In this document: positions 57,163-64,000 of the stretch, one piece after another
Layout of the letters: every line of letters starts with the position of its first letter
Numbering within the stretch: the stretch's first letter is position 1
Source: 2-02-FULL-45-10 sp964478235
GTDB taxonomy: Bacteria; Patescibacteriota; Patescibacteriia; Magasanikbacterales; GWA2-37-8
Length of the DNA stretch: 64,000 nt
Reading direction: 5' to 3'
Assembly: GCA_964478235.1 (NCBI GenBank)
Contig: CAYZGX010000001.1
Coordinates: 1-64,000, forward strand
Notes under the pieces: generated by a model
The model's database searches: none
The model's input: the letters and a program-made list of their open reading frames with translations, nothing else
Told to the model about the DNA's origin: nothing
Made by a program: the position numbers and the translations under genes

Positions 57163-57348
57163 CTAATGATGTCCGCCGCCGTGTCCGCCAGCATCAATAG
57201 TTTTGTAAACAAAACCGTAGACAACGAACAGAGCAAAAACTGTCCACCACCAACCGTGGGGTCCGGAAAAATAGCCGGCGGCATAGGCCAAACCAGCAAT
57301 ACCAGTGGCCAGTAGCGCCACCAAATGTCGAACAATTGTATCGTTCAT
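57163..57348 (-). CDS. 61-residue membrane protein with His-rich tail
   Basis: MNDTIVRHLVALLATGIAGL opens the protein; two hydrophobic segments (VALLATGIAGLAYAAGYF and WWWTVFALFVVYGFVY) and a C-terminal DAGGHGGGHH. ATG 57348 is preceded by an extended -10 (TGGTATACT). It lies 12 nt upstream of the 57150 gene. The Gly/His tail resembles the His-rich insertion in that neighbour and suggests a shared metal- or pH-dependent property. Confidence 0.65.
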   Translation of the reverse strand: MNDTIVRHLVALLATGIAGLAYAAGYFSGPHGWWWTVFALFVVYGFVYKTIDAGGHGGGHH

Positions 57349-57396
57349 AGGCAAAAATAAGTATGGATAGTATACCACAAGGCTAGACAAAAAGAA

Positions 57397-57419
57397 AAAC
57401 CCCGCCAAGGGCGGGGTTT
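57397..57419 (-). terminator. secF terminator
   Basis: AAACCCCGCC/GGCGGGGTTT stem, 3-nt loop, followed by TTCTTTTT on the minus strand. Confidence 0.85.
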
Positions 57420-57437
57420 GAGCGGACGAGCTCGGCT

Positions 57438-58364
57438 TTAGGCCTGAGCACGACGCTCCTGCCAACGCTCCACATATACGAGAAGCGGACTAGCAATGAA
57501 GATAGAAGAATACGTACCACTAGCCATACCCACCAACAAAGCGAGGGCAAAAGCTTTGATAGACTCACCACCAAGGAAGTAGAGGGCAAACAATGGGAGT
57601 AAGACAGTGACCGTAGTGTTAATAGAGCGCATCAACGTTTCATTAAGCGCTAAATCAACAATCGCTGAGAATGTATCAGCAGTTTTATGCAACACATTTT
57701 CACGAATACGGTCATACACCACAATCGTATCAGTCACCGAGAAACCAAGCACTGTCAACAATGCCAAAACAAAGTCAGTCTCAATCTCGAGACCGGTAAA
57801 ATGACCGAGAACAGCAAAAACACCGACCACAATCAGGATATCATGTGCCAAAGCCACAATAGCCAAAGCACCATATTTCCAACTAGCAATTGGGCGAGAT
57901 ACTTTGCGGAAAGCGTAGGCGATGTATAAGATGATCGCTAGATTAACAGCAATAATAGCACTCACAGCGCGCTGACGGAGCGTTTCACTCACTGACGAAC
58001 CGATAGTTTCCAGGCGTTTTTCAACAAGAGTATTTCCACCAGTAGCGTAGGCATCAGAGAAGGCTTTAAGCACCTTTTGATGCTGTTCTTCAGTCAAAAA
58101 AGTGGTACGGATAATAATATCCGATTCTCCACTACGCTGAACAACTGAATCGCCAGTGACAACTGTTTTAAGTGTTTCTTGCACTTGTTCCACCGACGGG
58201 CGATTGCTGAAAGACATTTCAATCAAGCTGCCACCAGTGAAGTCAATACCGTATTTAAGGCCCCACTTAGCAATAGCAAGGATAGCCACAACGGTCAGTG
58301 TACCACTGACTATCAACCAGAACTTTGAATATTTAATGAATGGAATTTTCATATAAAGGGGCAT
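57438..58364 (-). CDS. secF: Protein translocase subunit SecF
   Basis: 308 residues, six transmembrane segments. GIDFTGGSLIEM, ALVALAHDILIVVGVFAVLG-like region, VTDTIVVYDRIRENV and LNETLMRSINTTVTVLLPL are the SecF signatures. Its start codon overlaps the secD stop by one base (TAATG), implying coupled translation. With SecD it uses the ion gradient to complete export. Confidence 0.93.
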   Translation of the reverse strand: MPLYMKIPFIKYSKFWLIVSGTLTVVAILAIAKWGLKYGIDFTGGSLIEMSFSNRPSVEQVQETLKTVVTGDSVVQRSGESDIIIRTTFLTEEQHQKVLKAFSDAYATGGNTLVEKRLETIGSSVSETLRQRAVSAIIAVNLAIILYIAYAFRKVSRPIASWKYGALAIVALAHDILIVVGVFAVLGHFTGLEIETDFVLALLTVLGFSVTDTIVVYDRIRENVLHKTADTFSAIVDLALNETLMRSINTTVTVLLPLFALYFLGGESIKAFALALLVGMASGTYSSIFIASPLLVYVERWQERRAQA

Positions 58365-60409
58365 TAGGAGCGTTTCGTATAACCAAGGAACAACGCGTTA
58401 GCTTTGTCATCAAAACGACCAAAGATAAGGCGCATAATCGTGCGGGTCACGGTAATAGCCGAGAACAAACTCATGAGCACACCTGTCGCGAGCACCACAG
58501 CAAAACCTTGGATAAAGCCACCACCAAACCACATGAGCACGATACTACTGATCAAAGTGGTAACGTGACCGTCGCGGATAGATGGCCAAGCACGAATAAA
58601 CGACTCTTCCATCGCACTCTTCAAACTGCGACCATTTTGCAATTCTTCTTTCAAACGCTCAAACACGAGAACGTTCGCATCCACCGCCATACCAATAGAC
58701 AGGATAAACCCGGCAATACCAGCAAGCGTCAAAGTAACACCAAGCACCTTAAACAGCGCCAAAGTAACAAGCGCGTACACAGCCAGCGAGAAAACAGATA
58801 ATAAGCCTGGCAAGCGGTAGTAGATAACCATGAATAACATAACCAAGAGAAGACCGGCAACACCAGCTTTAAAGCTTTTTGCCAAAGAATCCTCACCGAG
58901 AGTCGCATCAACTTTTTGCTGACTCAAAAGCTCGACTGGCACAGGAAGTGCACCAGAATTGAGGCGTTGCGACAAAATACGAGCTTCGTTCAAGGTAAAG
59001 TTACCGTTGATAACAGCGCTACCACTGGTAATCGGCTCATTAACCCGAGGAATACTGATTGCTTCGTTATCAAGGAAAATAGCGACTTCTTTGCCAGAAT
59101 TACGAGTAGTAATGTCGGCAAACAGTTTTGTACCTTCGTCATCAAACTGAAGGCTCACCTGTACCTGGCCAGTCATACTATCCTGAGTCACCTCAGCGCG
59201 TTTCAATTGCTTACCAGACAAGCCAGTCGTCTTCCAAGGCTCTTGCGGAGGCAAGATATCGGTTTTGTCTTGTGTCTTCAAGAAAACACGAGCCAAATGA
59301 TATTGTTTTGGGGTTTCCTGAGCTTTCTTATAGATCAAATGGTACCCGAACTCAGTTTCCACCGGACCAATGATGGTGCCAGCTTTAGCATCCCAGATAG
59401 CATCGGTGAACGCTTTCACCATTGTATCCTTGGTAAAGGTGCCCAAATCGCCAGCTCGGTCAGCTGCACCAGGTTCGGTAGAGTTTTGCTTCACCAATGT
59501 AGCGAAGTTGTAAATAGTTGCTTGTTTTTTGAGGTCATTAATTTTTGCCAACGCCTGTTCTTTGGAATAGATAGGGCTGTCACAACGAGAAGCACCAGTA
59601 TAGCAGATAAGTAAATGGGAGGCGGTGACTTGTTTTTCACCATCGCGCTCAGCTACTTTCTTCAAAATATTATAACCAGAGGCAGTCTTTACCAAATCGC
59701 GACCAACTTCACCAACTCGGCGAGTTTTAGCCCAAGTAAAGAATTCTGGATAAGAGGCTTGAGAAATAAAACCCATATCACCACCGGTACTAGTGGTGGT
59801 GTCGTCACTATATTTCACGACAACATCTTCAAACTTTCCACCACGACGAAGAGCGGTGAGAGCTTCGTTAGCTTCTTTCAAGACACCAGCATTAAAAGTG
59901 TCCATTTGTTTCTTTTCAACCGCAGTCAAATCACGAGCTGGCTCATTGTTAGCTTCTTTAAATTCCAAAATTGGTGTCTGACCAATCATGGTAATAGCCT
60001 GGTTCACATCAGTCACACCTGGCAATTCCACAATAATGCGGTAATCGCTACCAACACGGGTAGTTTGTACAATCGGCTCAGCTACGCCAAGACCACCGCG
60101 AACACGGCGTTCAATAACATCACGAACACCTTCCACCGAGCTAGCTCGGTCAGCATCAGGAATACTGTCGGTTTTTGCTTGGTAAATCAAATGCGCCCCG
60201 CCTTGAAGATCAAGACCGAGGTTAAAACCACTCTCTGAGAGAGTTGGGATACCAATATTAGTCGACTGATTAATCGCGTTAATACCACGATTGATCTGTT
60301 TTGGGGCAATAACCACCAAACAAATAATGGACAACGCTACAATCGCAATAAACTTATTGCGCACCTGTTCACGACTTTCCCCCCTCGTTACCGGTGTTTT
60401 TTGAGCCAT
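58364..60409 (-). CDS. secD: SecD with two inserted parvulin-type PPIase domains
   Basis: 681 residues. SecD core: FNLGLDLQGGAHLIYQ, RRVRGGLGVAEPIVQ, IIVELPGV, then after the insertion IDNEAISIPRV-like P1 strands and six C-terminal helices with GFILSIGMAVDANVLVFERLKEEL. Between the P1 subdomains, residues about 178-255 (YSDDTTTSTGGDMGFISQ, GYNILKK) and 261-363 (TASHLLICY, FATLVKQNSTEPGA, GDLGTFTKDTM, TEFGYHLIYKK) resemble two parvulin (PpiC/Rotamase) domains. The first lacks the usual opening strand. Combined translocon and folding-catalyst role is inferred. Confidence 0.88.
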   Translation of the reverse strand: MAQKTPVTRGESREQVRNKFIAIVALSIICLVVIAPKQINRGINAINQSTNIGIPTLSESGFNLGLDLQGGAHLIYQAKTDSIPDADRASSVEGVRDVIERRVRGGLGVAEPIVQTTRVGSDYRIIVELPGVTDVNQAITMIGQTPILEFKEANNEPARDLTAVEKKQMDTFNAGVLKEANEALTALRRGGKFEDVVVKYSDDTTTSTGGDMGFISQASYPEFFTWAKTRRVGEVGRDLVKTASGYNILKKVAERDGEKQVTASHLLICYTGASRCDSPIYSKEQALAKINDLKKQATIYNFATLVKQNSTEPGAADRAGDLGTFTKDTMVKAFTDAIWDAKAGTIIGPVETEFGYHLIYKKAQETPKQYHLARVFLKTQDKTDILPPQEPWKTTGLSGKQLKRAEVTQDSMTGQVQVSLQFDDEGTKLFADITTRNSGKEVAIFLDNEAISIPRVNEPITSGSAVINGNFTLNEARILSQRLNSGALPVPVELLSQQKVDATLGEDSLAKSFKAGVAGLLLVMLFMVIYYRLPGLLSVFSLAVYALVTLALFKVLGVTLTLAGIAGFILSIGMAVDANVLVFERLKEELQNGRSLKSAMEESFIRAWPSIRDGHVTTLISSIVLMWFGGGFIQGFAVVLATGVLMSLFSAITVTRTIMRLIFGRFDDKANALFLGYTKRS

Positions 60410-60504
60410 AAATAAGACAAGATTAAAGTGCGGGGATTTTAGCGCATTTCAACCATCTTGGCAAGTGGACAAGACCAGTAAAAAAGACTGATGTGTAAGC
60501 CAAA

Positions 60505-60531
60505 AAAATAACCCTCAGAGAGGGTTATTTT
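60505..60531 (-). terminator. secA terminator
   Basis: Perfect 12-bp stem AAAATAACCCTC/GAGGGTTATTTT with 3-nt loop; T-run on the minus strand. Confidence 0.85.
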
Positions 60532-60538
60532 GTAGCAC

Positions 60539-63319
60539 TTATGCACCGTGGCACTTCTTGTACTTCTTACCACTACCACAATAACATGGTTCATTGCGCC
60601 CAACTTCTTTAGCGCCTTGCGCAGGGCCAACAGCGGATTGCTGAGCAGGTGCTTCTTCTTTTTGAGCGCCCTGTAAAATAACATTACCACTTTCCATTAC
60701 ACTCGGCGCCATCTGAATACCAATGCTGAGTTTGTAGATAGAGTAAACGACTTCTTTTTGAATCGCGCTCAATAACTCGCTAAACATACGGTAGGTTTCG
60801 CGCTTATATTCCACCAATGGATCTCTTTGACCGTAGCCACGAAGACCGATACCGGTGCGAAGATAATCAATCGATACTAAATGTTCCACCCACAAATTAT
60901 CAATACTACGGAGCAACATTTGTTTTTCAATTTCCAATATCACCTGAGCATGATGGGCTTTTTGCACCAACATCGTATCATATTTTTCATGCGCCATCTT
61001 AATAATTTCCTCGGCGAGCGACTCGCGGAATTCAACTGCTTCCATTTTTTGAGTGCCCGTGTCAGTGTGCGCTTTAATTTTTTCTTTTTCCAAAGCTGAC
61101 AACGGGAAAATAGTTTCTAGCGTAGAGATGATATCGTCCAAATTCCAACTCGAACGATCTTCAGCGTTGGTATGGTACGACACAATTTGCTCAATTTCCG
61201 CATCAATCATTTCAAAAACCATTGCTCGAAGTGTTGGACGAGTAACTTCGCTTACCGCTTGAGGCAATGTATAGCTCGGATCAAGTGCTTTTTTCTCAGT
61301 TGCAAAACTTTCAAGCACCGCTCGGCGTTTACCATACACTACTTCACGATGACGATTGATAATATCATCATATTCAAGCAGATGTTTACGGGTGTCAAAA
61401 TGGAAACCTTCCACTTTCTTTTGAGCCGACTCAATAATTCGGGTAATAGACTTCTGCTCAATTGGCATATCATCTGGAATCTTGAGCATTTGCATCGCTT
61501 TTTTAATACGCTCACCTGCAAAAATACGCATTAAATCATCGTCAGTCGACAAATAGAACTGCGTTTCACCAGGATCACCCTGACGACCAGCGCGACCGCG
61601 GAGCTGGTTATCAATACGACGAGATTCGTGACGTTCAGTACCAATCACAAACAAACCACCAAACGAGCGAACTTTTTCAGCCTGATCTTTATCTGGCGGG
61701 TTACCGCCGAGGATAATATCCACACCACGACCAGCCATATTGGTCGCAATCGTCACAGCGCCTTCACGACCAGCTTGCGCCACAATTTCACCTTCACGTT
61801 CGTGGTTTTTAGCGTTCAAAATTTCATGTTTAATACCTTCAAGCTCAAGATGTCGACTGAGTAATTCATTTTTCTCCACAGAAATAGTACCGATGAGAAC
61901 CGGCTGACCTTTTTCTTGGAGCGCGCGAACAGTCTTCGCAATCGCCTGATATTTGGCCGCTTCATTTTTATAAATTCTATCAGGATGGTCAGTGCGTTGC
62001 GCCTTGCGGTTGGTAGGAATCACCACAACTTCCAATTTATAAATCTTCCCAAGCTCTTCCGCTTCGGTCACCGCCGTACCAGTCATACCAGACAATTTGG
62101 TGTACATGCGGAAATAATTTTGGAAGGTGACTGTCGCCATGGTCTGGCTTTCGCGCTGAATAGCCACTTTTTCTTTGGCTTCAATCGCCTGATGTAACCC
62201 TTCGTTATAGCGACGACCCGGCATTTTGCGACCGGTAAATTCATCAACAATAATCACTTCCCCACCCTCAACCACATAGTCACGATCACGCTTAAACAAA
62301 GCCTTGGCTCGAAGCGCCTGCTCCATATGATGAACCATGGACATTCCGCCTTCAGCATAGATATTTTCAATACCAAGCCAACCCTCCATTTTATGAAGAC
62401 CGGCATCAGTCATGGTAGCTGAACGCATTTTTTCATCCACTGCAAAATCATCATGCTCAGTTAATTTTTCTACCAAGTCAGCAAACTTATAATAAATATC
62501 TGCTGCTTTTTCAGCTGGTGCCGAAATAATAAGCGGAGTACGGGCCTCATCGATCAAGATAGAGTCAACTTCGTCAACCACGGCAAAGTTAAGACCGCGC
62601 TGCACCATACTCTCCAAATCCTGCACCATGTTGTCGCGGAGGTAATCAAAACCAAATTCATTGTTCGTGCCGTACACGATATCGCACTTATACGCATCTT
62701 GGCGCGTACAGGACACGAGATATTCATATTCTACTTTATAGGCTCCTTTTTCATCACGCTCTTTATCAGCTTTTCCACCCTCAGCAACATCTTTAGTTTC
62801 TGGAGCTTCTGGAGTCACGTGCGGACTATAGCGATACGATACTGTTTGATTTTGAATAATACCGACAGTAAGACCAAGGAAATCATAAATCTGCCCCATC
62901 CACACAGCGTCACGTTTTGCCAAATAATCATTCACGGTCACCACGTGTACACCTTTACCAGTGAGCGCGTTCAAATAGGTTGGAAGCGTCGCCACCAAAG
63001 TCTTACCTTCACCAGTGCGCATTTCAGCCACCGATCCACGATGAAGCACCACGCCACCAATAAGCTGAGCATCAAAATGACGCATCCCGGTCAAACGACG
63101 AGATGTTTCACGAACCACAGCAAACGCTTCTGGCAAAACCGCATCAACCGTTTCGCCCTTGGCCAACCGCTCTTTGAGCGTGCCAGTTTTTGCTTTTAAT
63201 TGTGTGTCCGACAAAACTCGCATCTCTTCTTCGAGCGCGTTAATCGCTTCAACAATTGGTTGAATACCTTTGAGGACTTTGGCGTTAGGATCGCCGAATA
63301 ATTTCGTCAAAAAACCCAT
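60539..63319 (-). CDS. secA: Protein translocase ATPase SecA
   Basis: 926 residues, full length. Walker A MRTGEGKTLVATLP, Walker B VDEVDSILIDEARTPL, preprotein cross-linking region, GTDIILGG-type motif (NMAGRGVDIILGGNPP), QLRGRAGRQGDPG, and a C-terminal zinc-binding tail NEPCYCGSGKKYKKCHG. A short insertion occurs between residues about 170-200 (acidic, KDVAEGGKADKERDEKG). Drives export with SecYEG. Confidence 0.97.
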   Translation of the reverse strand: MGFLTKLFGDPNAKVLKGIQPIVEAINALEEEMRVLSDTQLKAKTGTLKERLAKGETVDAVLPEAFAVVRETSRRLTGMRHFDAQLIGGVVLHRGSVAEMRTGEGKTLVATLPTYLNALTGKGVHVVTVNDYLAKRDAVWMGQIYDFLGLTVGIIQNQTVSYRYSPHVTPEAPETKDVAEGGKADKERDEKGAYKVEYEYLVSCTRQDAYKCDIVYGTNNEFGFDYLRDNMVQDLESMVQRGLNFAVVDEVDSILIDEARTPLIISAPAEKAADIYYKFADLVEKLTEHDDFAVDEKMRSATMTDAGLHKMEGWLGIENIYAEGGMSMVHHMEQALRAKALFKRDRDYVVEGGEVIIVDEFTGRKMPGRRYNEGLHQAIEAKEKVAIQRESQTMATVTFQNYFRMYTKLSGMTGTAVTEAEELGKIYKLEVVVIPTNRKAQRTDHPDRIYKNEAAKYQAIAKTVRALQEKGQPVLIGTISVEKNELLSRHLELEGIKHEILNAKNHEREGEIVAQAGREGAVTIATNMAGRGVDIILGGNPPDKDQAEKVRSFGGLFVIGTERHESRRIDNQLRGRAGRQGDPGETQFYLSTDDDLMRIFAGERIKKAMQMLKIPDDMPIEQKSITRIIESAQKKVEGFHFDTRKHLLEYDDIINRHREVVYGKRRAVLESFATEKKALDPSYTLPQAVSEVTRPTLRAMVFEMIDAEIEQIVSYHTNAEDRSSWNLDDIISTLETIFPLSALEKEKIKAHTDTGTQKMEAVEFRESLAEEIIKMAHEKYDTMLVQKAHHAQVILEIEKQMLLRSIDNLWVEHLVSIDYLRTGIGLRGYGQRDPLVEYKRETYRMFSELLSAIQKEVVYSIYKLSIGIQMAPSVMESGNVILQGAQKEEAPAQQSAVGPAQGAKEVGRNEPCYCGSGKKYKKCHGA

Positions 63320-63344
63320 ACAAACATCAAAAATAGCTCCTTAT

Positions 63345-63388
63345 AAACAGTGTGGGCAGTATAGCAAATAACCGAGAGTTTGTCCACC
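63345..63388 (-). promoter_or_regulatory. secA promoter
   Basis: TGGACA-N17-TATACT on the minus strand with extended TGC. Confidence 0.65.
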
Positions 63389-63403
63389 CCTTTGGGGACT
63401 AAA

Positions 63404-63430
63404 AAAGCCTGGTTTCAAGCCAAGCTTTCT
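63404..63430 (-). terminator. Terminator of the MFS gene
   Basis: AGCTTGG/CCAGGCT stem (one G-U) followed on the minus strand by TTTTTTAG. Confidence 0.7.
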
Positions 63431-63442
63431 AGAAGTGTTGCC

Positions 63443-64000
63443 TTATTCCTCCACCACCGGAAGCGGCCGCTCCGGACGATGAAAAAAGAGAAAAGTGATA
63501 CCAGCAAAGAAAATAATCACTGCCGAAACTACCACCGAGGTATACGGGTGAAACGAAGCCGCCACAAACCCGGACAAAATCGGCGGCACCGTGTTAGCCA
63601 GTGATTGAACGCTAATATTAACTCCCAGAATCTCACCTTGCACCTCTGGACCAACTGAACGACTAATCAAGCCGGTTAGATTAGAGTGTGTCAAACCATT
63701 GAAGACGGCAAAAAACGGTGTCACAAAAAGCAGTTGCCACGGCGCAGTTGGTAAGAAGTACGCTAACACCGCAGCACTCATCGCAATAATGCTCACACGC
63801 AAAATCGCCACCTCAGAAAAATAACGAGCCATCACTCGAGTAACTAAACCTTGTGTAATAGAGATCCAAATACCGACGTAGGCGAAGAATGTCCCAATAT
63901 CGCCTTGCGTAAAAGCAAAACGAGTCACTAGAAAAACACTAAAGAAGGTGGTGAAGAAAGAAAAACCACCGGTAAATAAAAAATTGGTTAAAAACAAACG
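63443..64000 (-). CDS. MFS transporter, C-terminal half (start beyond window)
   Basis: At least 186 residues; the frame remains open at the window edge, so the N-terminus is missing. Helix pattern and FFAVFNGLTHSNLTGLISRSVGPEVQGEILGVNISVQSLANTVPP fit the second half of TetA/DHA1-type major facilitator exporters, where GPExQGxxxG is a common loop. Substrate not predictable. Confidence 0.8.
   Translation of the reverse strand, partial: RLFLTNFLFTGGFSFFTTFFSVFLVTRFAFTQGDIGTFFAYVGIWISITQGLVTRVMARYFSEVAILRVSIIAMSAAVLAYFLPTAPWQLLFVTPFFAVFNGLTHSNLTGLISRSVGPEVQGEILGVNISVQSLANTVPPILSGFVAASFHPYTSVVVSAVIIFFAGITFLFFHRPERPLPVVEE

Noticed and set aside
1..64000. CRISPR array or insertion sequence
   Set aside because: No regularly spaced repeat series and no transposase-like frame; the repeats seen are protein-domain repeats or isolated regulatory pairs.

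Overview
The window looks like the chromosome of a member of the Patescibacteria (CPR), most likely a parcubacterium. I infer this from the gene set: a compact wall-precursor operon, a type IV pilus module, a helicase-like DNA-pumping ATPase with a stand-alone paralogue of its N-terminal half, SecA/SecD/SecF, smpB-tmRNA-infC-rpmI-rplT, and very tight gene spacing. Many housekeeping genes have the ATG only about 0-10 nt after the expected transcription start, so they are probably leaderless or nearly so. No 16S rRNA is present, so the placement rests on gene content alone.

Layout. 1-5284 (minus): a large secreted fibre-like protein running off the window, an LTA-synthase-like sulfatase-fold enzyme, a ribosome hibernation factor and murB. 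5331-11445 (plus): an operon with gaps of 1-8 nt encoding an ATP-grasp/Nudix fusion, a Nudix hydrolase, an NlpC/P60-like protein, MraY, a GNAT/ATE-like transferase and a Mur ligase of the Mpl/MurC type. 11.5-16.4 kb: a LysW-like zinc ribbon, a PLP enzyme, two GT4 glycosyltransferases and an O-antigen-ligase-like protein. 16.5-29.4 kb (minus): a GC-rich island of six secreted, lipid-anchored or membrane proteins with Myxococcota-like modules (CNGxDDDCDG motif, PDAG/DSG runs, Ig and FN3 domains). 29.5-32.1 kb (minus): a Wzz-like protein, a degenerate HtrA-like PDZ protein and a polytopic membrane protein. The island therefore lies inside a glycan-export/assembly neighbourhood.

32.1-36.3 kb (plus): smpB, tmRNA (25-residue tag), infC, rpmI, rplT, a candidate small RNA with two CCUCCUU (anti-Shine-Dalgarno) copies, tRNA-Asp, a receiver protein, a 43-residue membrane peptide, a second short RNA and a coiled-coil secreted protein. 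36.3-44.2 kb (minus): a full-length PEP-synthase homologue whose catalytic motifs are destroyed, ligA, prepilin peptidase, type IV pilin, a receiver protein and pilM. 44.3-55.7 kb: cysS, a small Cys-containing secreted protein, a CorA homologue without the GMN motif, a conjugation-type ATPase, dnaX, a C39-like peptidase, tRNA-Gln, terC, folD and dus. 55.7-64.0 kb (minus): a paralogue of the ATPase N-terminal half, a small His-tailed membrane protein, secF, secD (carrying two parvulin-like domains), secA and the end of an MFS transporter.

Three observations stand out. (1) Two island genes have near-consensus promoters followed by about 300 and 200 nt leaders in which mutually exclusive hairpins form an intrinsic terminator or an antiterminator, with compensatory differences between the copies. 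(2) Island genes and a few surface or signalling genes carry strong Shine-Dalgarno sequences while many housekeeping genes look leaderless, and the same window encodes a small hairpin RNA exposing an anti-Shine-Dalgarno sequence. (3) Three neighbouring island proteins share a C-terminal domain I do not recognise. Together these suggest a separately controlled cell-surface programme; that link is inference.
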